Source: Notamacropus eugenii (taxonomy: Eukaryota; Chordata; Mammalia; Diprotodontia; Macropodidae). Taken from it: a stretch of DNA of 64,000 nucleotides. Below the pieces are notes generated by a model. It ran no database searches. It had not been told where the DNA came from and worked only from the letters and a program-made list of their open reading frames with translations. Every line of letters begins with the position of its first letter. Position 1 is the first letter of the stretch. Positions 43,206-53,820 of this stretch are shown here, one piece after another. Made by a program: the position numbers and the translations under genes. The DNA is taken from NCBI RefSeq assembly GCF_028372415.1, contig NC_092872.1, forward strand, positions 393,350,853 through 393,414,852, given 5' to 3'.

Positions 43206-44489
43206 TATTTACCTAGATCTATGATTGTATAATTGTGACAGGGTGAAAGAATATATTACCGTCACTGGGGATAGCTGATGAGAACAAACAAAGACCACAG
43301 CTGGAATATCAAATTCAAGAAAAAGATGGTAGAGAGTAAAAGACAGTGGGCTTTCTAAAACACCCTTTGAAGTTATAATTTCCCAAAAAAATAATTATGG
43401 TACTATGTTTCACCAAAAGCTACCAGGGAAAAATGAAGAGAAAAGAGAGGAGACACAGGAGGACAGAAAAAAGAGTGAATGATTAAGCACCTTCACGTTC
43501 CCAGGGGACATTTTTTTTTCTGCTGCCTTGTGCCCAAATGCCGTATTCTCAAGAAACTCAGCAAATTATGAAGTATTGCCTGAAGAAAAAAATAAACATC
43601 TTGAGAAGTGAGTGGAAGAATCTCTATTGCAGTCAATGCCATGGTGATGGGGAGAAAAAGGAATTATATTTAACCAGGCAAATAATGTACATAATTCTAG
43701 AGCATCCTTTTACACTATTAACATCTGGTTTTCACTGGATTAACAATATCATTAAGGAACATTTGCATGGAAATTGCCAAGCACTGTGATTGGCAGTTAT
43801 TTTAATCACAGTAGTTCTGTCCCATCAGAAGGTAGTCAGGTAAATGATTTTTACATGTGGGCAGTTTAGAGACAATGTACTTTGTATTTGCAGTGATTAC
43901 AAATTAAGAGATACATATAGTTGGATAATAAAAGTAACAGATTAGGAATTAGGAGACAAGGGGTCTAGTCCCATCTTTTTTCACTGAACGGCTACCAAGG
44001 GTCCCATAAACTGATGCAGGATTGTTAAAGAGGGAGGGTTCAAATGTGGACAGGAATGGAGGTATCACTGACCTTGCGAAAAACATCATTTTTGCCCTGC
44101 CTTTTATTATAGTTGATGTTCAAGCACCTTAGGCAGCTTGCAGCACCAGACATTGCACAGTGATACATTCCCAGGACATGTACAACATAGGGAAAACATA
44201 GAGGAAGCTTTCCAGGCACCCAAATTCCTCTACCTGAAGAAGTGACATCTGGCTCTTCTCATTTCTATTAAGGCAATTAACTTAAAAATTTTAGTATGAC
44301 AGCCAGTTTAGGAATACAAGCCTAGAGATCCTGAGTTAATCTTATATTTATCTAAAGTTTTTCAGCAATATGAGACATGGAAAGTGGTTAGGATTATTGG
44401 CAACATCTACTGCCTTCATACTTTTCTTCATTCTATCTCAGTATCGACTGCCCAGTCACTCTGGTTGACATAACACCAGGAATAATGAG
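43206..44489. other. Unassigned, apparently unique 1.3-kb stretch
   Basis: No repeat or gene recognised. An 83-codon frame at 43538-43789 has no known domain. 43930-44000 weakly recalls a MIR start. Confidence 0.45.
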
Positions 44490-44620
44490 AAAGTCTCTTC
44501 ACTCTTCTCAGCCTCTGTTTCCTCATCTAAAAATGGGATTGAACAATCACAGCCTTGACCACCTCACAAGAGTTGCTGCGAAAGTCAAATCAACTAATGA
44601 TTTTTAATGATACTTGGCAA
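44490..44620 (+). repeat. MIR-type SINE
   Basis: 'cagcctctgtttcctcatctaa', 'aatgggattgaacaatcac' and 'acctcacaagagttgctgc' in forward MIR order. Confidence 0.75.
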
Positions 44621-45759
44621 AAAAAGAAACAAAACAGAAACAAAGGATGGTACCAATATCAAGGATTGTGGGACAAAATTATGCAAATGCAATATTAAAT
44701 GGATTAGAAATAATACTTATATATTCTTTTTTATCCAAATTACTGTCTAGGCTTCACCCAGTGAGTTTTTGGTCTTTTTATGCTTTAGCAAAGTTATTTT
44801 CTTATAAAGATTTAATGCTTTTCCATTACGTTTTCACCAAAGGACAAATAGCTTCTAGTATTCCATCTGAACATCCAAGGGTTAAGTAATTATTCAGGTG
44901 TTCTGTTTCTATGTTAAGATTCTACTTTTTAATATTGCTGATGTTTATATTGTATATGCATTAAGAGTTTTTACAGATGAAATTACTTTCTAAAAGTTAT
45001 TAACTTGTCATTGGGAAAAAAATCAAAAGAACCTATTTTGCATTGCAAATATGAAGCACCACTAAAAACCTCCAGTGACCTCCATTTGGACTTTTTTTTT
45101 AACATTGGCAAAGACAGATGGGAATTGTTTTACAGCAGTCATTATTTTGCACAAATATCACTGCACACTAGTGTCAGGATTGTAGGATACCTAGATATGA
45201 GTAATACACTTTCATTAACTCTTTAGCCTCCAGATAGTCAAATCCTCTAGCAGTCTTTCCTGCCCTAAAAAATACAGAGCTTCCATTTCTGATTGGCCAA
45301 AATATGGGGTATCTGCTATCACCGATCAACACATCTGCCACCCATCCAGCTATTGCCCCAGGTGTTCTAAACAAGCATCTAGCACACTAAGCGCTACAGT
45401 TGACAGATAAAAATTATCAAATTCAGAGGTACTATTATATATCATATGAGTGTTTCTTCAGCCTATGGATTTCCTATAATCCACAGTGATTTGAGAGTAC
45501 ACCAAAAACGGTGATCCAATTTACAAACAATTATAGGACTATATCTAGAATATTAAGTAGGCTATTTTCCCCAATAGTTAAAAATAGAAGACTATAATCA
45601 TGGTAACTGTGATCAAATACTCATATTGAAGAGATCACTGCTTTCTTAGAATTAGGGGAACATTAGCTGAGTGATCCATTGATTTGGAGTGATGTATTTT
45701 AAATCTCACAAACAAATAGCACTTTTATAACTATCATTTTGCTTTATCATGAGAAAAAC
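44621..45759. other. Unassigned 1.1-kb stretch
   Basis: AT-rich; nothing recognised. A 91-codon frame at 44614-44889 overlaps the MIR tail and is hydrophobic in its middle; I do not recognise it. Confidence 0.45.
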
Positions 45760-45930
45760 TCTGAGGTAGATAATGGAGGTATTAGTATTCCCATTTGATT
45801 AATGAGGAATGGAGACGGAGGTATTTACTCACAATCTCACAGTGAGTTACAGACAGCACATATATAAATAAGACATGCCTTTCCTGACTCCAGTTCTATA
45901 CTCCTTCCACTAGAGCACACTTCTATGCAA
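45760..45930 (-). repeat. MIR-type SINE
   Basis: 'attcccatttgattaatgagg', 'tcctgactccagttctatactcc' and 'ttccactagagcac' in inverse order. Confidence 0.7.
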
Positions 45931-46804
45931 ACTCTTATAGAAAAAACTCAGCTTACCTTTTCTCCTACTAGCAGTTCTCTTGTAGCAGCAATCAAAAATA
46001 CTTGATTGACATCAAACTGAACATTGGTTGATCAAGAGGAAAGACCTTGAGGACACAAATTTGTCCACAGAATTTTGACGACTGGGCAAAAGATTTCCCA
46101 ATAATCAAGAGAATAAGTATCAGATGAATGGTTTAAACTGTACTGATATATCAGCAATTTCTGTAGACAATAGCTACAAATTTAAAAAGTGATAAATTCA
46201 CATTAAAATGTTATTTGAAAAATTCCTATAAACATAAGTCTCATAATCAAGTCTCATAATCACATAAAAACATTCTAGGTTTGAATTACTATTTAATAAT
46301 TCACAGAGTGTACTCTTAACATTATAGGCTTTCAACCATCCCTGGTAATACACACACAGGATGTGAATTATTTTCTTATATTTCATGTCTTGACTTGCTT
46401 CATCAGTTAATCAATTCATTTGTTTTCCATACCAATTGCTAGGTTGGATTGTCCTGTGGACAAGACTGGAACTATCACAAAAGAAAATGAGAGAATGATT
46501 ATAAAGGTTACTTAGGAATTGAAAAATGTCTCTTTCATGTACTGAATGCATATCTCGAACTGTCTAAGTCTTAAGGAAACTAAGCTTTCTAAAGAGTTGA
46601 ATTTTAGAGCAATCTTGAACTCCTTCCCCTTCTCAAGTCTCGTTCCATCATATTCCTCCCATTTCTTCTGTCCTTCCCAAGAAAGCTCCAAAACTAGAGG
46701 TACTTAAAGATATCTTCATCCTCATCCAAGAACATATACCCAATATTAGATTGGGTCAGAAAATAGCCTCTGGAAATTGCAGCATACAGCACTTGTCCCC
46801 TGAT
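45931..46804. other. Unassigned stretch
   Basis: No repeat family or credible ORF recognised. Confidence 0.5.
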
Positions 46805-46920
46805 ATTGGGGACTGCCAAATTCAGAAAACATGGTTCAAATCCTAGCTCTGTCATTTGATATTTATGTGGCATAGGGCAAGTCATCTAATCTCTGTGAGC
46901 CATAGGATTCCAGAGGGTCA
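46805..46920 (+). repeat. MIR-type SINE
   Basis: 'atggttcaaatcctagctctgtc', 'gggcaagtcatctaatctctgtgagcc' are the classical MIR core. Confidence 0.8.
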
Positions 46921-47149
46921 ATAATGAATGATGCTTCCTTATCTCCCAAGAAAGAAGTTATGGACTCAAGATGCAGAATGAGACTTAACTTTTTTAGCAT
47001 AGAAAATTCTGAGTTTTGTTTTGTTTAGCTATCTGTATTTCATATGAAGATATAGCATGTTTCTTTTTCCATTAAGAGGCAGGAGAGAAGTAGGAGGAAA
47101 GAAAATAAATTCTTGTTAATTTTTTTAAAGTCAAATAAAATCAAAGTTA

Positions 47150-47225
47150 CATTAAAAGAGAGAGGTTAGACTAGATGACCTCTCACCTTTAAGGGATTCT
47201 CCAGATCTAGATTTATGATCTGATG
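47150..47225 (+). repeat. SINE or CR1-type 3' tail
   Basis: 'ggttagactagatgacctctcac' and 'ccagatctagatttatgatc' form the '..ctagatgacc..' tail shared by some MIR and CR1 3' ends. The head is missing. Confidence 0.5.
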
Positions 47226-47499
47226 TTACTAAAGGGAAACATGACCTTTGAGGTAAAGCTTGCTATTTTTTACATCAATGTAGAATGGAGGGAATTTGAT
47301 CATTCTCCTGCTACATTGATTGTCAAAGATGTTTTATTATTTGGAACAATACACTATCTGTCATTTCCCACAGTTTGACCCATACATTTCCCAAAGAAAA
47401 AGGCATATTTACAGAGAGAAGTGAAGAGTATGGATAGGAAGACAATCTGGGAAAAACTAGTACTAACCAGTATTGTGCTCAAGTTAAGAAAAGATGGCC

Positions 47500-47740
47500 A
47501 ACAAGGCATCATGGAATAATGGATAGAGAGTTGGCCTCACCTTGAAGTCAAGAGACCTGGATTAAAGGCCAATTTCTGCCACATTATGACTATGTGACCT
47601 TCAGCAAATCATTTAACTTCTCATCTACCCAGTCAGCTGCCTAGGACTCTACAATAAAGTTGCAGAACATTTGCCCATCCATATCAGTAGTGGAAGTTTC
47701 CCAAGAGTTGCTCACACCAATAAAATCATGGGTTCCAAAA
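47500..47740 (+). mobile_element. tRNA-derived CORE-SINE
   Basis: Head 'ataatggatagagagttggcc', 'gaagtcaagagacctggatt', body 'tatgtgaccttcagcaaatc', then a downstream 'aataaagttgcagaacatttgcc' and 'agtggaagtttcccaagagttg' section typical of a marsupial CORE-SINE. I cannot name the subfamily. Confidence 0.7.
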
Positions 47741-48559
47741 AGTGAGCAAAGGTAAAGACTTTTTCTCAGAACCAGTGTTCACTAAGCAATGTTGTAATCT
47801 CAATTACAGGCCAACCTTCCAAAGGGGTTCACAGGACATTGCGAAGCAAAATCGCCAAAAAACAAAAAAAGATGATTATTTATTGGTGAGATCACTTTCA
47901 GTTTTAGAACCCAAAAACATTGGTTTCATTTTACCTATATTATTCCTCTTTCAGTGCTATAATCATCACCTGGTCTAACATTCAGATTTAAACTATGAGA
48001 AGCAAACAGATGAAGGGGGAGAAAAGAGTCTGGATTTAATTTTTTTTAAAGTTCAAAGATCTCTAAAGACTGGAAGATCTCATTTCAGTTCTATTTGATG
48101 TAATAGAAAGAGGTCATGCTACTAGGGCACCCCCTGACAAAGAAAAGAGGTTCACTAAGCCTACTCTCTTAACACAAGCATATTTATTATGCTCATCAGT
48201 CTAGAGCTGCAAGTGGAAAGAGGTAAATGATAAAAGTAGGACCTAGATTGTGATTTGAAGCATGCCATTCTTTTGCATAATCATTCTTAAATATCCCTCT
48301 CCTACTTCAGAGTTACAGGAGCTAATCAAGGCTCTGGTAGAACATAGACTACTGGCAGACCTTGGCCTGCATTTAGGAGTGACCCACGTAGCCAGGATAG
48401 GTTCTCCCTTTTATGCCCTGAAGTTACTAACTTCTATATAAGGTCAAGATAGAACCTGGGATCCTTTTTGGCCAACTACCTTAAAATACATTTGATGGAT
48501 ATAGGCAGTCCTAATCTTCCTACTACAGACTACTTTAGAGAGCTATATCACCAGATGAT
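47741..48559. other. Unassigned stretch
   Basis: No family and no credible gene seen; a 78-codon frame at 47742-47978 lacks recognisable content. Confidence 0.45.
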
Positions 48560-48755
48560 AGATATAGATCTGGAGAGGACCTCACATGTCATCTTGTCCA
48601 ACCAAATATTTTTGAAAATGGATACACTGAGGCCCAATAAAATTAAGTTATTTGGCCAAGATCACACAGGTAATAATCTGAGGGGAATTGGAATCCATAT
48701 CACCTGACCCTAGACTCCAGAACCAATGCTCTTTCCACTGACCTGTGTTGTCTCT
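48560..48755 (-). repeat. MIR-type SINE
   Basis: 'tcacatgtcatcttgtccaacc', 'actgaggcccaataaaattaag' and 'agaaccaatgctctttccact' are an inverse MIR of moderate divergence. Confidence 0.8.
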
Positions 48756-49769
48756 CGTCATATCCCCATAGGAATCATCTTGCCTACTTATCATTGCAGC
48801 TTATAAAATCTACATATTCAGGTGGTCAAATTCAAAAGCACTTATCTTTCTAATTCTATCAGAATTAATAGACTATTCTTGATGTAGAAATGCTTGTTAG
48901 TAGCTCACAAGAAGCCTAGATGAGAGTGTTTGGCAGTTAACTTATTTTCTTTTTTTTACTTGAGGGGAGGAGGAAAATTGTTTAAAAGAATGAATAATAA
49001 CAATCACCAAAAAGCAGATTCAGCAAAGACTTGTTTCCTTGCTTACAAATACATTTTAAAAAGACAACTTAATGATGCAAAATGTCAGCGCTTATTAGTA
49101 CCACCTTCAGTTTTTCCTGACATATTAAAAATTATACATTAACCTAAGAGGGGAAAGTTTTATTTAAAAAATATGTTAACCACCCAAGACAGTATGTTGC
49201 CCCATTCCACCAGATATAGTGAAACTTGCTGCTGTCAAATAGTACAGAAAAACCAGAGCAAAGGGATTTACTTCATCTAATATTTTCCCATGGTGCCCAG
49301 TTATTGTTGACCTGATGGTTACCATTAGGGGTTGGTCTATTCTTTCAGTTGAAGCACTACTCAATCATACCCGTCTCCAAAAGTTAGAGAAGAAGAATTC
49401 ATCTTAAACTTAGGGTAGCAGTCAGAAGAATAAATAAAGAAAAGGTAATAGTAACTGTAGAAGAGACTACATAATGATGGGGGAGAGGGGTGGAGAGAGG
49501 CAGATAAGGAACACTGTTTCCTTCTTACCTATTGTTCTGGCCCAATTTCATATGTGTGCCAAGCCAGAAAGGATCTTTTCAGCAAAATAGTTGCCTGAGT
49601 CAAAAAAACTGTGATCTCAACCCAGTTAAAAATGGCTAAAGAGAGAAAAAAGACTAATTAAGATTCATGGAGGGGGTCAATTCACTTGGCTTTTGTTATT
49701 TCAGTGCCATATCAATATAACTAAAGATCTGCCAACTTTATCAAGGTGAGGCTTTCTAGTCACCACCCT
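48756..49769. other. Unassigned 1-kb stretch
   Basis: No repeat recognised. Because it lies directly upstream of a candidate LTR it could hold decayed element sequence, but I see nothing that supports this. Confidence 0.4.
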
Positions 49770-49775
49770 CTAATA

Positions 49776-50366
49776 TGTTGAAGCTGAAATAGCTGATTGG
49801 AGCACTTATAAAAAATAAAACCCAGAAGATTATGATAAACACTGTTGCCCAGAAGCAACCATGAAACCTGCAAAGTGGCACCTCCCGTTTTCCACCAGTA
49901 GAAAACAGGACAGAGTTAGGAATGGGAATCAGCAAGGAAGTTATAATAAGTGAGGAAACAACAGAACATGAGGAAATGAAACAGAAGAGACACAGTACTC
50001 GGGGGGAAGAAACAGAGATATGACATGATGCTTAGATGCAGGGCCAGGGGAGAGATGTACAGTGTTATCACCAAAAAGCATCAGCAACCCTGTAACAAAA
50101 GAAGTATAAGATGTCCCTTTGTTCATGTTTCCCAGTCATATATGCTCCTCAGTGTGTGTTCCATGGGTGATCTTTATGTGCTCTCACTCTCCCCCTTGAA
50201 CGCATCTGTAGGAGAATATGCCTCCGATTTAGGGTAGAGAATGTTCCATTGCTAAATTTCTTACTATTTCATTAAACACCTTTGCTTTTTATTAATTGTA
50301 TCCTCTGCATGGGCTGTGATTTGGAATGAGTACAGACTCTTGGAGTATCTTCTATCTAGGGTAGCA
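49776..50366 (+). mobile_element. Candidate solo LTR (possible class I endogenous retrovirus)
   Basis: A TG..CA segment of about 590 bases with retroviral LTR-like composition. A possible TATA-like 'gtataagatgtccc' lies near 50104, a polyadenylation-type 'attaaa' near 50272, and a T-rich stretch after it. The segment is followed by 'tttgtgggagcccc', which faintly resembles a proline-tRNA primer site. The terminal inverted repeat is minimal and I see no target duplication. No internal viral region is evident. It could equally be ordinary unique DNA. Confidence 0.3.
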
Positions 50367-50769
50367 TTTGTGGGAGCCCCATAATTGAGAAAGAATGTGT
50401 CCCAGCTGAAAGTTGATTTTCTTTCTTTATTATTCAAGACAAAAAATCCTGCTATTGAGAAAAATTGAGCAGGAATCCTTCTCTTCTGTCTCCTCCTCCC
50501 CACCCCGAAAAATGTGCAAATCAGATGTATTTGTCCTGGGTATTCAAAAACAAAAAAAGTCTCTGTGCTGGGGAGGGGGGGTGTCAGGGAGGATGCAATA
50601 AAAGTGAGGAAACAAACTATGTAAGTAACATGAAGTAATTTAAAGGAAAATGCTAATAGCTGTGGGGATCTGAAAAAGGTCCTCCTACATATCTAAGATG
50701 TGTGCTGAAGGATGCTAAGGATTCAATATAGCGGAGGTGAGAATGGAATACATTCTAGACATGGATAAA

Positions 50770-50952
50770 CATGGACAAACACTTCTGCAATCAACAGACA
50801 CTTAAGTACTGACTTTGTACTAAGCATTGTGCTAGGTACTTGGATGAAAAGGAAAAAGTAGGGTAGGCACAGAGATGGGAGATGAAATGCCATGCAAAGA
50901 GAAGAGTTGTTAAGCCAGCTTGATGCAATTAAAAGTCTAGGAAGATCTATAT
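50770..50952 (-). repeat. L2 fragment, left of a nested SINE
   Basis: 'acagacacttaagtactgac' and 'actaagcattgtgctaggtac' are inverse L2. The L2 resumes at 51286. Confidence 0.7.
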
Positions 50953-51271
50953 GATGTGTGTGTTTGTCCTTGTTGCTGAAGAAAACCATGCCATCAGAGA
51001 ACTAATGGCATGACTTGCACTTGACTTTGTTTTTTGAGTGAGGGAGGGCTGCGCAGGTCACCAGCCTTACTTTTCCTCCAGAGTCAGCTGAATCCAGTGA
51101 TCAGATATTCATCAGGATGACTGGAGATGACCCAGGATGAGGCAATTGGAATTAAGTGACTTGCCCAAGGTAACACAGCTAGTGAGTGTCAAGTGCCTGA
51201 GGTGAGATTTGAACTCAGGTCCTCCTGACTCCTGCACTGGTGCTCTATCCACTGTACCACCTAGCTGCTCC
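50953..51271 (-). mobile_element. tRNA-derived SINE, WSINE1-like, inserted in L2
   Basis: On the minus strand, 'agctaggtggtacagtggatag' and 'gaggacctgagttcaaatctc' form the tRNA-like head. It continues through 'gtgttaccttgggcaagtcac' and 'tcatcctgatgaatatctgatc' to the tail, 'atggttttcttcagcaacaagg'. A perfect 14-base target duplication flanks it (50939-50952 and 51272-51285). The type resembles WSINE1 of Australian marsupials; the name is from memory. Confidence 0.85.
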
Positions 51272-51285
51272 AGGAAGATCTATAT

Positions 51286-51545
51286 AAAATAAGACTGGAA
51301 TAGTAAGAGGGAGCAAGAGTATGAAGGACTTTAAAGAAGAGGTTGAAGACTTTGTATTTTATCCTAGAGGCAATAAGGAATCATTAAAGACTGAGGAGGG
51401 GAGAGGAGGCAGGGACCTATATGGTTAGATCTTTCTTTTATGAATATCAAATTGATGGCAATATGAAGAGCAAAATGAAGAAGAAAATAACTAGGACAGA
51501 GAGACTTATTAGGAAATTATTGCTATAATCTAAATGAGAGGTTGA
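51286..51545 (-). repeat. L2 fragment, right of the nested SINE
   Basis: 'tgaaggactttaaagaagagg', 'ttttatcctagaggcaataagg' and 'attgctataatctaaatgag' are inverse L2 ORF2, collinear with 50770-50952. Confidence 0.8.
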
Positions 51546-51554
51546 TAGAATCTT

Positions 51555-51735
51555 AGATTATAGCTACAAGGGACCTTAGAGGTAAGTCACCTAGTCCAAG
51601 TCCTTCCTTTTATAGATGAAGAAACTGAGATTAAGGGACCTTCCCAAGGTCAAGTGAGTAGTAAGAAGCAGAGCTAAAAACTGGATCTCTTAACTCCAGC
51701 TCCACTCCTCTTTCCACTATACCATGCTACCCTCC
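51555..51735 (-). repeat. MIR-type SINE
   Basis: 'gggaccttagaggtaagtcac', 'tagatgaagaaactgagatt' and 'ctcctctttccactataccatgc' in inverse order. Confidence 0.8.
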
Positions 51736-51754
51736 TTTTGATAAAGGCAGATCT

Positions 51755-51930
51755 ATAGTAGAATGAGTGAATGAATGAATGAAAGCAATTAAGCTTTTAT
51801 TATTATCATTACTATTATGTTTACTATGTGCCATGCACTGTACTAAGTGCTAGGAAAACAATACAAACAAGCAAAACAGTTCTAGCTCTCAAGATTACAT
51901 AGAAAACAACACACATAGGGAAGTGGTGGC
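51755..51930 (-). repeat. L2 3' end fragment
   Basis: 'tactatgtgccatgcactg', 'tactaagtgctaggaaaac' and 'tctagctctcaagattac' in inverse, after an AATG repeat (51762-51783) typical of the L2 terminus. Confidence 0.75.
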
Positions 51931-52419
51931 CAGGAAGGAATGTTTTGGGAAAGGACATCAGAGGAACTGGAGTTACAGGACAAATGATTGATGTGTATTG
52001 TCCAAAAATGGTTTGGGGAAGCTGGAGGTAGGGAAAAGGGAAGACAAAAGGAAAGCTAGAAGGATTTTCTCAGACTTGCATGGCATAAAGATGCCCAGGA
52101 ATTGGCATGGTAGGTCTAAAAGCAAAGCAAAAAATAAGACAAGTTCTCAGTCATTGCCCCTTTAGTGTAGAAAGGAAGGGGATGGAAGGAAAAAAGTACA
52201 AGTGTATCCCTTCCTGCCCCCAAATTCTCTATGTCAATACATAAATCAATCAAAAGGATTTCATTAAATATATGACTTAGCCCTATGCTATTGGAAATGA
52301 GAAAAATAACAGAAAAATGATATATGTCCTCTCCTAGAGTATCTTTTCTTCTACATAAAACCAAGTACAAGACAGTATATAAATACTAAACTGTATGGTT
52401 TAGACAATAAATGCCCTGC
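51931..52419. other. Unassigned stretch
   Basis: Nothing recognised apart from possible L2 continuation at the start. Confidence 0.45.
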
Positions 52420-52507
52420 CTCCTGCCTCCTCATCTTTTTAGAACTACTAGTATCCTTCAAAACCCAGTTCAAGTGTGACCTTCTACGATTCCCTCAGCT
52501 GCTAGTG

Positions 52508-52566
<59 letters not shown>

Positions 52567-52587
52567 CTGTCTTTCTCTCTCTCTCTG

Positions 52588-52642
<55 letters not shown>

Positions 52643-52800
52643 ACCACCACCACCACACTTTTTTGTATTTATTTCATATACATTTATGTTACAATTGTCT
52701 CTTCAAATAAAGTCTAAGTTCCTTGAGGGTAGGGACTATTTCAGTACCAAACCTAGTGCCTGATACAAAATAGCTACTTAATAAAATATCTGTTGATTGA
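52420..52800 (+). repeat. L2 3' end split by a compound microsatellite
   Basis: 'atccttcaaaacccagttcaag' and 'accttctacgattccctcagctgctagtgt' precede the microsatellite. 'ttgtatttatttcatatacatt', 'aagttccttgagggtagggac' and 'atctgttgattgatcgg' follow it in L2 order. Confidence 0.85.
52508..52661. repeat. (CT)n(CA)n(CCA)n compound microsatellite
   Basis: About 95 bases of CT repeat with minor interruptions, about 20 CA units, then six CCA units. It sits where the L2 consensus has a short pyrimidine run. Confidence 0.97.
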
Positions 52801-53219
52801 TCGGTTGGCTAATCAAAGTAATCAGAAGAGATCTAATGGAGGATATGGTATTTGAGCTTGACATTAAAAGGAAGGACAACATTTTTCAGTTCCTTGAAAA
52901 ATAGCACCATATTAGCACAATATTTAGAAATCAATAGAGATTCAATAATGTTTGTTACATTAATATTCAATTCAACAAAACTTGAAATAATTTTAACAGA
53001 GATGATGAGAAATAGTATTTCAGGGAGAAGTAAATCCTATGAGTTCAGACAGGGGGATTTTAAAGAACACAGTTTATAAAGAGGTCCTAACACAGAGTCT
53101 TAGAGAAAGTAGACGCTTAATAAATGCTACAGTAGGACAAAGAAGAGGAAGAAACCAATTTTATTGGAGAGTGAATACTTAGAAAAAAGATTGGAGAGGT
53201 AGAATGCAGTGAGATTCTA
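52801..53219. other. Unassigned, possible L2 scrap
   Basis: 53075-53135 contains 'cagagtcttagagaaagtag' and 'acgcttaataaatgctac', a weak forward L2 end. The rest is unassigned. Confidence 0.4.
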
Positions 53220-53630
53220 TAATTTTAATGTTAGAGGTCCTTAATAATCACCTAATCCAACCTCTTTATTTTACAGCTAGCAAGATGGTGCAGTGGATAG
53301 AGCACTAGTGTAGGAGTCAGGAGGACCTGAGTTCAAATCTCACCTCAGGCACTTGACACTCACTAGCTGTGTGACCTTGGGCAAGTCACTTAACCCCAAT
53401 TGCCTCATCCTGGGTCATCTCCAGTTATCCTGATGAATATCTGGTCACTGGATTCAGATGACTCTGTGGAGGAGAAGTGAAGGTGGTGACCTGCACAGCC
53501 CTCCCTCACTCAAAACAAAGTCAAGTACAAGTCATGTCGTTATTTCTCTGATGGCATGGTCTTCTTTGGCAACAAAGGACGAACACACACAGGAAAGTGA
53601 GGCATCAAACAATTAACTCTCTAGCATTTA
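53220..53630 (-). repeat. MIR-type SINE split by a younger SINE
   Basis: 'taataatcacctaatccaacctc..tttattttacag' (53245-53275) and 'gaaagtgaggcatcaaacaa' (53594-53613) are the two parts of an inverse MIR, separated by the SINE below. Confidence 0.65.
53272..53595 (+). mobile_element. tRNA-derived SINE, WSINE1-like, full length
   Basis: Head 'tggtgcagtggatagagcac', 'aggaggacctgagttcaaat', body 'ctagctgtgtgaccttgggc', then 'atccagttatcctgatgaat' type sequence, 'gacctgcacagccctccctc' and the tail 'gatggcatggtcttctttgg..caacaaaggacg', ending in an ACAC run. It is the same family as 50953-51271 but in the opposite orientation. Confidence 0.88.
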
Positions 53631-53639
53631 GATAGGAGT

Positions 53640-53820
53640 TCTGAATCTGGGACCCATGAATATTTAAAAATATTTTGACAATTGTATTTCAGCATAACTG
53701 ATTTCCTTTTTTATTCCATGTATTTTATTTTATGTATTAAAAATATTATTCTGAGAAGTCCATTGGCTTCATTTTACTGCCAAAGGGAAACATGACACAA
53801 AAAAGGTTAAGAACTCTCGA
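53640..53820. repeat. Ancient interspersed repeat, family not named
   Basis: 'gaatctgggacccatgaa', 'tgacaattgtatttcagcataac' and 'gaaacatgacacaaaaaagg..ttaagaac' form a pattern I recall from many mammalian loci, likely an old non-autonomous transposon. I cannot name it safely. Confidence 0.4.

Noticed and set aside
48756-49770. Internal region of an endogenous retrovirus next to the LTR candidate
   Set aside because: No recognisable gag, pol or env signature; proximity alone does not support the call.
52505-52717. 70-codon Ser-Leu / Thr-His repeat protein
   Set aside because: It is translation of the CT/CA/CCA microsatellite.
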